Positions 8,849 through 16,631 of a stretch of DNA of 18,438 nucleotides are shown piece after piece. The notes below the pieces were generated by a model. The model had not been told where the DNA came from. It did no database searches and was given only the letters and a program-made list of their open reading frames with translations. A program made the translations under genes and the position numbers. Source of the stretch: JBCCMF01 sp038747545 (lineage in GTDB: Bacteria; Bacteroidota; Rhodothermia; Rhodothermales; JBCCMF01); NCBI GenBank assembly GCA_038747545.1, contig JBCDJT010000101.1:1-18438 (forward strand), read 5' to 3'. The first letter of the stretch is position 1. Each line of letters begins with the position of its first letter.

Positions 8849-8873
8849 CCCTCTCCCGGGAGCTGGGAGAGGG
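8849..8873. repeat. CCCTCTCCC/GGGAGAGGG hairpin of a probable dispersed intergenic repeat
   Basis: A perfect 9-bp inverted repeat, CCCTCTCCC (8849-8857) and GGGAGAGGG (8865-8873), with a seven-base loop. It is followed by ACAGGGTGAGGGC, a combination I recognise from short dispersed intergenic repeats in many unrelated bacterial genomes. It lies 49 bases after the TerB_N-type gene and could also act as a processing or weak termination structure, but there is no U-tract. Confidence 0.55.
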
Positions 8874-8927
8874 ACAGGGTGAGGGCGAATCAAGGGGTGG
8901 CGCTACGTCTGGTCTACCTCACGCCAG

Positions 8928-8954
8928 CCCCCTCCTAGCTCATAGGAGAGGGAG
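8928..8954. repeat. Second, diverged copy of the CCCTC-type hairpin
   Basis: CTCCTA (8932-8937) pairs with TAGGAG (8943-8948) across a five-base loop; flanking CCCC on the left and AGGGAG on the right extend the pairing imperfectly. Its wording (CCCCCTCCTAGCTCATAGGA) parallels the hairpin about 80 bases upstream, so the two probably belong to one repeat cassette between about 8841 and 8960. Confidence 0.4.
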
Positions 8955-9015
8955 CAGGTTGCGCCTAGTTGGCAAGAGGATGCCCACTTCGCACCACAGA
9001 GCTACTTGACAGGCA

Positions 9016-9057
9016 CAAAACAAAACGGCGGCCCCGCCGCAAAGGACGAGGCCGCCG
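9016..9057 (-). terminator. Rho-independent terminator of the repeat lipoprotein gene
   Basis: Read on the minus strand, an 8-bp GC stem (plus-strand CGGCGGCC 9026-9033 and GGCCGCCG 9050-9057) with a 16-base loop is followed directly by TTTTGTTTTG (9016-9025), a good U-tract. It lies 37 bases past the stop of the minus-strand lipoprotein gene ending at 9094. The plus-strand side has only a short T-poor flank, so it probably works mainly for the minus strand. Confidence 0.8.
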
Positions 9058-9093
9058 AAATACGTAGCGTTGGAGTCGCCAATCGACTAGCGC

Positions 9094-10566
9094 TTACATG
9101 CCGAGCGAGACGCCGAGGAAATCGAGCGTTTCGAGCGTGAGTGCGCCCCAGGCGATGCCGTTGGCGCGCTGGAAGTTGGTCAAGGCACGGAGCGTGCGGG
9201 TGCCCAAGACGCCGTCCACGGCGCCGGGCTCGTAGCCGTTGCGCTGCAAGGCGCGCTGCACCTCGCGGATCGTCTCGCGGGTCACGTTGACGTCGCAGAG
9301 GACAGGCAGCCAGCCGACTTCAGCTTCGGAGATCATCTGCTCCTCGAAGTAGGTCTGGAACTCTTCCTGGATGGGCGTGCGGCGCTCCATCGCGGGCTCG
9401 GCCAAGACCTGCTGCGTGATCGACTGATACCGTGGCTCGGTCGGGACCGTGCGTACCGTCATGCGGCGCGGGATGCGCTTGGTGATGGTGCGGAACTCGG
9501 CGTCCAGCGGCACGCGGCGCGTCTGGGCCGGGCGGCGCAGCACCTGGCGCGTGATCGTCTTGAACTCGGCGGGCTCTTCCACCAAGCAGATCACCTCGCC
9601 GTTGCTGTCAATGCGCGTCACCATCTCGCCGTTGCTGTCGGTGACGAAGGCGGCGCCATAGATCTGGCTGCGCTGCGGTTTCCACACCTGCCGGGCGGCG
9701 CGGATCAGCACGCGCTCGGTGATGGTCTCGTACTGCGCAGGGATGACCTCCAGGCGGTCGGCGCCTTCGCGCACCATGATCTGGTCCTGCACGGTGTCGA
9801 ACGCGCGCGGGATGACCTCAATGGTGCCATCGCCACGGGTGCGGATGTCGGGGCGCTCGTTGGCGCGGAACGGCTGGCCGTTCTCGTCGAGGATCTCGAG
9901 CATTTCACCCGCCTCTTGCACCACGTAGCGCTCGGTGCGGCTGGTGAAGCGCGGCTGCGTCACGCTGATGCGCTCGCTGGCCTCCTTGGTGAGCACGCGA
10001 CGCTCCAGGCGGTCGTACTGCGGCGGCACGTAGACGCGGGCGAAGCACGTGCCGGGGCTCGCGTTGGGCGGCAACGCCGAGGTGCCCATGCCAGGCACCG
10101 ACGCTGACATCCCCATGGACATGCTACCGCCCATCGACATGCTTCCACCGCTGTGCGTGGTCGTCACGCTACGCGTCGTCATGGAGTCGTCGAACGTGCG
10201 CGTGCTGCCGATGACCTCGCTGCGTTGTGGCGGCGGGGGCGAGACCGTCATCTGCCCACCCATCGTGCTGCCCGTGCTAACGGGGGGCGCCACAGTCGTG
10301 GTCGTCGTGACGGGCGGCGTAGTAACGGTCTCTGCTGCGCGTTGGCGGCGAATTTCTTCGAGCAGCGCTGCGCGGTCGTTGGCGGTTGCCGAGGGCGGTG
10401 GCGGGGCCTCTTCCACGACGGGGTCGACGTAGATCGGCTCGTTGCGTTCGCTTTGGATTTCGCGTTCGAGCTCGGCTAAGCGAGCTTCGCGGGATGAGCG
10501 GCAGCCGGGCGCTACAATAATAGCGGCCAGGAGCAGCACAACCCAAAACTGTGGGTGCTGTCTCAT
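9094..10566 (-). CDS. Lipoprotein with eight short tandem repeats and C-terminal peptidoglycan-binding domain
   Basis: 490 residues from ATG 10566. The signal sequence ends in a lipobox (IIVAPGC, Cys22). Next come a charged, probably coiled-coil stretch (24-80), a low-complexity Thr/Pro/Ser region (80-140) and a Gly/Ser/Met-rich segment (140-165). Residues about 181-421 hold eight related units of about 22 residues, with consensus PAxYxTITxxVLxxPAxxRxxP, interrupted by two inserts (about 226-250 and 298-330). The C-terminus (about 428-487, REVQRALQRNGYEPGAVDG, VLGTRTLRALTNFQRANGI) is a PG_binding_1 domain. A lipid anchor at one end and a wall-binding domain at the other suggest a membrane-to-peptidoglycan tether or scaffold; this is inference. 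In-frame upstream codons to 10641 precede the signal peptide and are not accepted. A strong terminator follows the gene. Confidence 0.88.
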   Translation of the reverse strand: MRQHPQFWVVLLLAAIIVAPGCRSSREARLAELEREIQSERNEPIYVDPVVEEAPPPPSATANDRAALLEEIRRQRAAETVTTPPVTTTTTVAPPVSTGSTMGGQMTVSPPPPQRSEVIGSTRTFDDSMTTRSVTTTHSGGSMSMGGSMSMGMSASVPGMGTSALPPNASPGTCFARVYVPPQYDRLERRVLTKEASERISVTQPRFTSRTERYVVQEAGEMLEILDENGQPFRANERPDIRTRGDGTIEVIPRAFDTVQDQIMVREGADRLEVIPAQYETITERVLIRAARQVWKPQRSQIYGAAFVTDSNGEMVTRIDSNGEVICLVEEPAEFKTITRQVLRRPAQTRRVPLDAEFRTITKRIPRRMTVRTVPTEPRYQSITQQVLAEPAMERRTPIQEEFQTYFEEQMISEAEVGWLPVLCDVNVTRETIREVQRALQRNGYEPGAVDGVLGTRTLRALTNFQRANGIAWGALTLETLDFLGVSLGM

Positions 10567-10871
10567 GATGATGAGCGTCCAGTGAGCATGTAAACGGAGA
10601 GAAGGCACGCCGGGCGTGCGTGGGCCGTCAGCTCCCCTCACGGTGGTAAGGAGCCGCTAACCGCCCAGTTGTATCGGCAGGTCGGTGCGCGAATACAGTG
10701 CCAGGGTAGGTAAACCCCTTCTTTTATACGATGAATCGGCCAGCACCACGCGAATCGAGTCGAAATCGTCTCATTCTGGCGAGCTTTTCTGCCGCAGAAT
10801 AGCCGCGATGAATCGTTTTGAGCCGCGTCCCGTTGGGCTGTGCCCTTGTCCCGACCGCCTTGTTACTGCTC
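10567..10871. promoter_or_regulatory. Divergent intergenic region between repeat lipoprotein and GloB-like gene
   Basis: 305 bases separating two outward-facing genes, expected to hold both promoters. It contains a 15-base dyad (10605-10619, listed separately) and a 10-base direct repeat CGATGAATCG at 10729-10738 and 10806-10815. An AT-rich patch (CTTCTTTTATACGATG, 10718-10733) stands out from the GC-rich surroundings and is the most likely promoter area, but no consensus can be assigned. No open frame with coding character is seen. Confidence 0.4.
10605..10619. promoter_or_regulatory. 15-base dyad, candidate operator
   Basis: GCACGCC-G-GGCGTGC is a perfect palindrome around a single central base, 38 bases upstream of the repeat lipoprotein start codon. 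Its size and place fit a dimeric repressor or activator site, or a small transcript hairpin. GC-rich DNA yields such dyads by chance, so confidence is low. Confidence 0.25.
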
Positions 10872-11507
10872 ATGACCATCCGCGCGTTCACCTTCAACCC
10901 GTTCCAGACCAACGCCTACGTGTGCCACCACGACGGCGAAGCCGCGCTCATCGATCCCAGTTCCATGGCCGAGGGCGAGCATCGGCAGATTCTGGACTAT
11001 CTCGACGCGAATGATCTCACCATCACGCACCTGCTGCTCACGCACGGTCACCTCGACCATATCTTCGGCTGCCAGTTTTTTGCCGAGCACTTCGGGATGG
11101 GCTGGCAGATGCACCGCGCCGACCTGCCGCTGATAGAGCACGCGCCCATGCAGGCCCAGGCCTACGGCATGCCGCTGGATGCGCCGCCACGCCCCACTAC
11201 GTTTCTCTCGGCGGATGACACACTCCAGATCGGCGGCGCAACGTGGCGCGTGCTGCACACGCCGGGGCACTCGCCCGGCTCCATCAGCTTCTTCGACGCC
11301 GAGCACCAGCTGCTCATCGCGGGCGACGTGCTCTTTCGCGGCTCCATCGGGCGCACCGACCTGTGGCAAGGCGACCAGGGCGTGCTGATGCAGTCGATCT
11401 ACCAGACGCTGCTGCCCCTCGGCGAGGACGTCACCGTCTACCCCGGACACGGTGGCACGACCACGCTCGGCCACGAGGCGCGTACGAACCCGTTTCTGGT
11501 AGGCTGA
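10872..11507 (+). CDS. MBL-fold metallo-hydrolase, glyoxalase II-like
   Basis: 211 residues from ATG 10872. It carries the metallo-beta-lactamase fold metal ligands: THGHLDH at 57-63 (His58, His60, Asp62, His63), His133 in HTPGHSPGS, Asp152 in GDVLF and His193 in YPGHG. The spacing and motifs (FRGSIGRTDL) match the short bacterial GloB-like hydrolases that cleave thioesters such as S-lactoylglutathione or related substrates in the cytosol. The true substrate is uncertain because Bacteroidota-type bacteria often lack glutathione. An in-frame TTG at 10818 would add a hydrophobic leader, but the conserved domain begins at MTIRAFTFNPFQTNAY, so the ATG is preferred. It heads a plus-strand gene train with cysS 86 bases downstream. 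Confidence 0.9.
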   Translation: MTIRAFTFNPFQTNAYVCHHDGEAALIDPSSMAEGEHRQILDYLDANDLTITHLLLTHGHLDHIFGCQFFAEHFGMGWQMHRADLPLIEHAPMQAQAYGMPLDAPPRPTTFLSADDTLQIGGATWRVLHTPGHSPGSISFFDAEHQLLIAGDVLFRGSIGRTDLWQGDQGVLMQSIYQTLLPLGEDVTVYPGHGGTTTLGHEARTNPFLVG

Positions 11508-11593
11508 TGGTTGCTTTCACCAAAGTTTGCGCGGCGCGGCACGGCGTCAGCGCCTAGATTCCACCCGTTGTTGTCCCTGCCAGCCCGCGCCCT

Positions 11594-13081
11594 ATGACGT
11601 TTCGCCTGTTCAACACGCTCTCGCGGAGCGTGGAGCCGATCGAGCCCGCCGAACCGAACCACCTGCGCTTCTACGGCTGCGGCCCCACGGTCTACTCGTA
11701 CGCCCACATCGGCAACTTCCGCTCCTTCCTCACCGCTGATCTGATCCTGCGCACGGCGCAAGCCATCGGCTGGGAGACGACGTACGTCAGCAACATCACG
11801 GACGTGGGACACTTGACGGAGGATGACTTGGCGGATGCATCGGGCGAAGACAAGATGGCGAAGGCGCTCAAGTCGAAGGAGGGCGAGGCGTTTGCCAACG
11901 TGTACGACCTGGCGCGCTACTACGCCGACGCGCTCATCGCCGACTGGCACGCGCTGAACCTGCATGAGCCTACTGTGCGGCCCCGCGCCACCGAGCACGT
12001 GACGCAGCAGATCGACGCCGTAGAACAGCTCCTTGCCAAGGGGCACGCCTACGAGACCGAGAACGCCGTCTACTTCTCGGTGGATAGCTTCGGCGACTAC
12101 GGCAAGCTCTCCGGCAACGCCGCCGCCGACGCGCTCGAAGCCGCCGTCCGCGACGTGGTGGTGGACAGCGACAAGCGCGACCCGCGTGACTTCGCGCTGT
12201 GGAAGAAGGACCCGAAGCATCTGATGCAGTGGTACAGCCCGTTCGGGCGCGGCTTCCCCGGGTGGCACATCGAGTGCTCGGTGATGGCACGCGAGTACCT
12301 AGGCGACTCGTTCGACCTCCACACGGGCGGCGAAGACCTCATCTTCCCCCACCACGAGTGCGAGATCGCGCAGTCGGAGTGCCTGACGGGCCAGCCGTTT
12401 GCTCGCTACTGGGCGCACACGCGCTTCCTGCAGGTGGAGGGCGAGAAGATGTCGAAGAGCAAGGGCAATTTCTACACGCTGCGCGACCTGATCGCGCCCG
12501 AGAGCGAGGGCGGCAAGGATGTCGATCCGCTGGCGGTGCGCTACACGCTCATCTCGGGGCAGTACCGCAAGCCGTTCAACTTCACGCTCAAGACCCTCAA
12601 GGCCAGCGCCAAACACGTGCAGCGCTTCCAGGCGCTCGACGAAGCCGTGGCCGCCGCCCTTGATGATCCGCAGCCCGGCGACGACACCGTCGGCAAAGCA
12701 CTCACGAGCATCTACGACCGCGTGCTCGGCGCCATGCTGGACGACCTCAACACGCCTGCGGCGCTGGCGGCGGCACTGGGTGGGGTCAAGATGCTGGAGA
12801 ACCGCGGCGACCTTAACGGCGCCAGCGCCGAAGCGGCCAAGCAGTGGCTCGACAACGTTAACGATCTGCTCGGCATCGTGCGTCCCCTGTCGCCACGCGA
12901 GGTCGTCGACGAGGTTGACCCCATGGCAGCCGAAGTGGAGGCGCTGATCGCCGAGCGCAACGCGGCGCGCAAGGCCAAGGACTTCGCCCGCGCCGACGCC
13001 ATCCGCAACGACCTCGCCGAGCGCGGCATCGACCTGATGGATACGCCGACGGGGACCACCTGGAGCAAGCGTACGTTCTGA
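11594..13081 (+). CDS. cysS: Cysteinyl-tRNA synthetase
   Basis: 495 residues from ATG 11594. It charges tRNA-Cys with cysteine using ATP in the cytosol. Class I features are clear: FYGCGPTVYSYAHIGN at 27-41 (HIGN at 38-41), EKMSKSKGNF with the KMSKS motif at 285-289, and the zinc ligands of the cysteine pocket Cys29, Cys228 (HIECSV), His253 and Glu257 (HHECE), whose spacing equals that of the E. coli enzyme. The C-terminal DALR-type helical region and small tail (AERNAARKAKDFARADAIRN) are complete, so this is a full-length functional gene. No T-box or other leader is visible in the 86 bases upstream, and no Shine-Dalgarno sequence precedes the start. Confidence 0.98.
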   Translation: MTFRLFNTLSRSVEPIEPAEPNHLRFYGCGPTVYSYAHIGNFRSFLTADLILRTAQAIGWETTYVSNITDVGHLTEDDLADASGEDKMAKALKSKEGEAFANVYDLARYYADALIADWHALNLHEPTVRPRATEHVTQQIDAVEQLLAKGHAYETENAVYFSVDSFGDYGKLSGNAAADALEAAVRDVVVDSDKRDPRDFALWKKDPKHLMQWYSPFGRGFPGWHIECSVMAREYLGDSFDLHTGGEDLIFPHHECEIAQSECLTGQPFARYWAHTRFLQVEGEKMSKSKGNFYTLRDLIAPESEGGKDVDPLAVRYTLISGQYRKPFNFTLKTLKASAKHVQRFQALDEAVAAALDDPQPGDDTVGKALTSIYDRVLGAMLDDLNTPAALAAALGGVKMLENRGDLNGASAEAAKQWLDNVNDLLGIVRPLSPREVVDEVDPMAAEVEALIAERNAARKAKDFARADAIRNDLAERGIDLMDTPTGTTWSKRTF

Positions 13082-13137
13082 GGGCTGTGCCCACGGTCAC
13101 CCCCATCACCGTCAACGTTCTCACCGGGTATAGGCGT

Positions 13138-14067
13138 ATGCGCGTTGTAGTTCTTGCCGTCTTGATGCTCTGCGCGCTGCCGCTGCAGGCCCAGCCAACG
13201 GTGCTAGGTCCTGCCGAGGTGCTGTACGACGCCGAGACGATGTTTGCCCAGCCGCGTTGGTCGCCCGATGGCACGCGGCTGGCCTTCACCACGCCGGGTC
13301 AGCAAGGGCTGTGGGTGATGGATGTAGACACCCGCGCCGTCACACCCCTCACTGACGCGATAGGCGCCGGCTTCGGCATGCAGTGGTCGCCCGACGGGCA
13401 GGCGATCCTCGCGCGCACCTCCAGCTACGAAGGCCCCACGCGCTGGCACGAGGTCACCGTGTTCGACCTGCCGAGCGGCACGACGAACACGCTGGCGCCC
13501 CGGCAGGCGCTCATGCCCAGCATGCCCGTCTGGAGCGCCGCGGGTGACACCGTCTACCTTGCCGAAGATCTGCCCCGCCGCTTGGTGTCGGGACGCGCCA
13601 GCGTGGCGGGCAAAGCCGATGTGCCCACGCTGCTCTACCGCGATGACGCCGTGTGGCAGGTGCGCGGCGAGGACGTACTCAGCCGCAACGTGCCCATCGA
13701 CGACGCCACCCTCCTCAACGTAACGCCCTCGCCCAATGGGCAACGCGTGGCGTTCGAGGTGCTGGGCGGCAACCTCTTCACCATGAACGCCGACGGGAGC
13801 GGGCTCACCGACCTCGGCCCCGGCCATCGCCCGCAGTGGAGCCCCGACGGCGCCTGGGTGGTCTTCCAACGCACCGCCGACAACGGCTACACCTTCACCC
13901 GTGCCGATCTTTTCGCCGCTTCCGCCGACGGCCGCGCGGAAGTACAGCTGACCGACACCCCCGACCGCCTCGAAGTCAACCCCTCGTGGAGCCCCGACGG
14001 CACCCGCATCGCGTTCGACGACGCGGTCACAGGCACGCTCTACGTGCTGCCCATCGCCTACGAATAG
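13138..14067 (+). CDS. Secreted TolB-like beta-propeller protein (PD40 repeats)
   Basis: 309 residues from ATG 13138, with a clean signal peptide (MRVVVLAVLMLCALPLQA-Q). The rest is a propeller built of PD40/WD40-like blades marked by PRWSPDGTRLAF, MQWSPDGQAILA, TPSPNGQRVAF, PQWSPDGAWVVF and PSWSPDGTRIAF, with NADGSGLTDL- and SADGRAEVQL-type strands between. It should reside in the periplasm or outside the cell. It is not canonical TolB: it is shorter (about 430 residues for TolB), lacks the N-terminal alpha/beta domain, and no tolQRA or pal gene is adjacent. The frame is open from 13087 but the earlier residues precede the signal peptide. The amidase gene starts 40 bases downstream, suggesting joint expression and a shared envelope role, which is inference. 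Confidence 0.88.
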   Translation: MRVVVLAVLMLCALPLQAQPTVLGPAEVLYDAETMFAQPRWSPDGTRLAFTTPGQQGLWVMDVDTRAVTPLTDAIGAGFGMQWSPDGQAILARTSSYEGPTRWHEVTVFDLPSGTTNTLAPRQALMPSMPVWSAAGDTVYLAEDLPRRLVSGRASVAGKADVPTLLYRDDAVWQVRGEDVLSRNVPIDDATLLNVTPSPNGQRVAFEVLGGNLFTMNADGSGLTDLGPGHRPQWSPDGAWVVFQRTADNGYTFTRADLFAASADGRAEVQLTDTPDRLEVNPSWSPDGTRIAFDDAVTGTLYVLPIAYE

Positions 14068-14107
14068 CCTCTTGCTCACAATTAGCCCACGTAGTTTCGC
14101 AAACCGC

Positions 14108-16624
14108 ATGCGCCCCCTCGCTCTCGTTCTGCTCCTTGCGATAGGTTGTCCAGCCGCCGCGCTGAGCCAGCCGGTCACTGGGCTCTCCGACTGGAGCCTG
14201 TTCATCGACCCGGGCCACAGCCGCACCCAGAACCAGGGCATCTTTGGCTATTCAGAAGCCGAGAAGGTGCTGCGCGTGAGCCTGGAAATGAAGCGCCTCT
14301 TCGAGACGCATACCGACATCGGCGCGGTCTACATCTCGCGCACCAACGACAACGCCGAGGTGTCGCTAAGCCAGCGCGTGGACCTGGCGAATGCCCGAGG
14401 GGCCAGCTTCTTCCACTCGGTCCATAGCAACGCCGGCCCGGCTTCGGCGCGGAGTCTGTTCGTGCTGTGGCCGCAGCGTGTGGATGGCTCCGAGGGCGTG
14501 CCGAACGGCGGCAGGCGCATGGCCGAGGTCACGGGTCCGCTGCTCGCCCAGAGCATGCGCGTCCCCGCCGCGAATAACGGGTCGGGGGCATTCGGCGAGT
14601 GTGACTTCTACGGCGTCTCGTCGTGCCGCACCTCGACCTCGAAGGGCGGGCGCAACTTCGTGCAGAGCTTCACCAACATGGCGTCGATGTTGAGCGAGGC
14701 CAGCTTCCACACCAACCCCGAGCAGAACCAGCGCAACATGAACGCCGACTGGAAGCGGATGGAGGCCAAGACCATCTTCTGGGCCATGCTGGAGTACCAC
14801 AGCCTGGACCGCCCGGAGGAGCAGATCGTGATGGGCATCGTGACCGACATCGAGACGGGCCGCCCGCTCAACGGCGTCACCGTCAGCCTGGGCGACACCA
14901 CGTACACCACCGACAGCTACGCCACGCTCTTCAACCGGTACAGCGACGACCCCGACCTGCTCGCCAACGGCTTCTACTACCTCGACGACCTCGCCCCTGG
15001 CGCACAGGCGGTGCGAGTTGAGCATCCCGGATACCGCACCTTCGAAACGACCGTCACGCCGCGCATCGACACGTTCACCTTCCAGGACATCCAGCTCATC
15101 TCGAACGTGCCGCCGCGCATCGCGGAGAGCACGCCGGAGGATGAGGCATCGGCGTTTCGGATCGTAGACGACCTCCGCATCCGGTTCACACGCAGCATGG
15201 ACCGCGCCGCCGTAGAGGCCGCCTTGCGAATAGAGCCCGCTATCGACGCGTCGTACGTCTGGAGCGACCGCGACCGCCGCCTCACCATCCGTCCCGACGC
15301 ACTCGAACCGCTCACCAATTACACCATCACGATTGACGCCAGCGCACGGGGTGTATATAACGATGGCTTCGACGGCGATAGCGATGGCGTGGCAGGCGGC
15401 GACTGGACGCTGCACTTTACCACCGGGCCGCGCGATGCCTTCGCGCCCCGCCTCATCGGCAGCTACCCGCGCGTGAACAGCCGCGACGCTGGGCTCGACG
15501 ACCCCGTCACGCTGTTCTACGACGAGGTCATCAACTTCGCGACCTTCCCTGCCGCCGCGACCTTCACGGACGGCGTGGGCGATGTGGACGGGACCTTCAC
15601 GCACTACGTCGTCGATGAACGCAGCCTCGTCACGTTCTTCCCCGACGCGCCGCTCCAGCCCGCCACGGACTACACCTTGGCCGTCGCCCCTGGCGTGGAA
15701 GATGTGTTTGGCAACGCCGAGACCGTCGCCCGCACCTTGCGCTTCACCACGGGCGAGGAGCGGTACGCCAGCGCGCGCAGCCTCGACACGTTCAACAGCG
15801 ACTTCCTGGTCAACTGGTGGTTTCCGCAGCAGAGCGGCACGACCACGGGCATCGTGACGGACTCGACCACCATCGCGCCCGACGGACTCGTCTTCAACCC
15901 GCGTCTGGGTGGCCGCCAAGCGATGCGCCTGGACTACGGATGGCAGGCTGGCGCAGCCAACGCCCTCATCCGCACCTACCTCAACCGGGGCGCGCCACGG
16001 TCGGTCTTATTCACCGACACACGCCTGCTGCGCGCCTACGTCTTCGGCGACGGCAGCGGCACGCGCTTCCGCTTCGCCGTCGACGATAAGGTGCCTACCG
16101 TCGGGGCCGCCAACCACGAGGTGAGCCCGTGGGTTGAGGTCGATTGGGTCGGCTGGCAGCCCGTCGTGTGGGACCTGCGGAGCGGCGAGACGGGCACGTG
16201 GCTGGGCAACGGCGTGCTCGAAGGCCAGCTCCGCTTCGATAGCTTCCAACTCGCGCCCGGCGACGACGGCGTGGCGTTCGGCACGTTGTACATCGACGAC
16301 CTCGAACTGCTGACGCCCGTCAGCACGGTAGCGAATGAAGGCGTGGCTGAACTGCCCACGCAGGCCGTGCTGCATCCAGCGTACCCCAACCCGTTCAACC
16401 CGAGCACGCGCCTCCGCTACACGCTCCCGGCCGCCTCTGAGGTCACGGTTGCGGTGTTCAACCTGCTCGGCGCACGCGTGGCCACGCTGGTAGACGGGCA
16501 GCAGCGCCCGGCGGGCGAACACAGCCTCATCTGGGAAGCGGGCGCGCTGCCCAGCGGCTCGTACCTTGTCCGGTTAGCAGCCGGCGGCACCGTGCAGACC
16601 ACCACCGTCACGCTCATCAAGTAA
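14108..16624 (+). CDS. Secreted multidomain N-acetylmuramoyl-L-alanine amidase with T9SS C-terminal sorting domain
   Basis: 838 residues from ATG 14108. After a signal peptide (about 1-20) comes an Amidase_3-type zinc hydrolase domain (about 28-225): His37 in IDPGHS, Glu50 or Glu52, His106 in HSVHSNA, and catalytic Glu197 in MLSEASFHTN. Next are a carboxypeptidase-regulatory-like beta domain (about 238-330, MGIVTDIETGRPLNGVTVSL), two Big_5-type Ig-like domains (about 335-570, each ending LHFTTG or LRFTTG), a beta-rich domain of unknown type ending near LYIDDLELL, and a C-terminal FlgD-like/T9SS type A sorting domain (YPNPFNPSTRLRYTL ... VAVFNLLGARVATLVDG ... LPSGSYLVRL). It should cut the amide bond between muramic acid and the stem peptide, probably at the cell surface or outside the cell. 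An earlier TTG (14072) is rejected because it precedes the signal peptide. Confidence 0.92.
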   Translation: MRPLALVLLLAIGCPAAALSQPVTGLSDWSLFIDPGHSRTQNQGIFGYSEAEKVLRVSLEMKRLFETHTDIGAVYISRTNDNAEVSLSQRVDLANARGASFFHSVHSNAGPASARSLFVLWPQRVDGSEGVPNGGRRMAEVTGPLLAQSMRVPAANNGSGAFGECDFYGVSSCRTSTSKGGRNFVQSFTNMASMLSEASFHTNPEQNQRNMNADWKRMEAKTIFWAMLEYHSLDRPEEQIVMGIVTDIETGRPLNGVTVSLGDTTYTTDSYATLFNRYSDDPDLLANGFYYLDDLAPGAQAVRVEHPGYRTFETTVTPRIDTFTFQDIQLISNVPPRIAESTPEDEASAFRIVDDLRIRFTRSMDRAAVEAALRIEPAIDASYVWSDRDRRLTIRPDALEPLTNYTITIDASARGVYNDGFDGDSDGVAGGDWTLHFTTGPRDAFAPRLIGSYPRVNSRDAGLDDPVTLFYDEVINFATFPAAATFTDGVGDVDGTFTHYVVDERSLVTFFPDAPLQPATDYTLAVAPGVEDVFGNAETVARTLRFTTGEERYASARSLDTFNSDFLVNWWFPQQSGTTTGIVTDSTTIAPDGLVFNPRLGGRQAMRLDYGWQAGAANALIRTYLNRGAPRSVLFTDTRLLRAYVFGDGSGTRFRFAVDDKVPTVGAANHEVSPWVEVDWVGWQPVVWDLRSGETGTWLGNGVLEGQLRFDSFQLAPGDDGVAFGTLYIDDLELLTPVSTVANEGVAELPTQAVLHPAYPNPFNPSTRLRYTLPAASEVTVAVFNLLGARVATLVDGQQRPAGEHSLIWEAGALPSGSYLVRLAAGGTVQTTTVTLIK

Positions 16625-16631
16625 AGCCGCC

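Noticed and set aside
10729..10815. 10-base direct repeat CGATGAATCG at 10729-10738 and 10806-10815
   Set aside because: Two copies 67 bases apart with no symmetry relation to a promoter; could be chance. Mentioned only in the intergenic description.
11508..11593. Possible tRNA, T-box or other leader before cysS
   Set aside because: Only 86 bases, with a weak 4-bp GC hairpin and no T-box or cloverleaf features.
13138..14067. Assignment of the propeller protein as TolB of the Tol-Pal system
   Set aside because: It is about 120 residues shorter than TolB, lacks the N-terminal domain and has no tol or pal neighbours; only PD40 repeats are shared.
13204..14241. Minus-strand open frame (345 codons) opposite the TolB-like gene
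   Set aside because: Antisense shadow of a gene with clear SPDG propeller repeats and a signal peptide.
14366..15919. Long minus-strand open frame (517 codons) opposite the amidase gene
   Set aside because: It is antisense to a gene with clear domains, contains low-complexity Gly/Val/Arg/Asp-rich protein with no motif, and such antisense frames are common in high-GC DNA because stop codons are rare.
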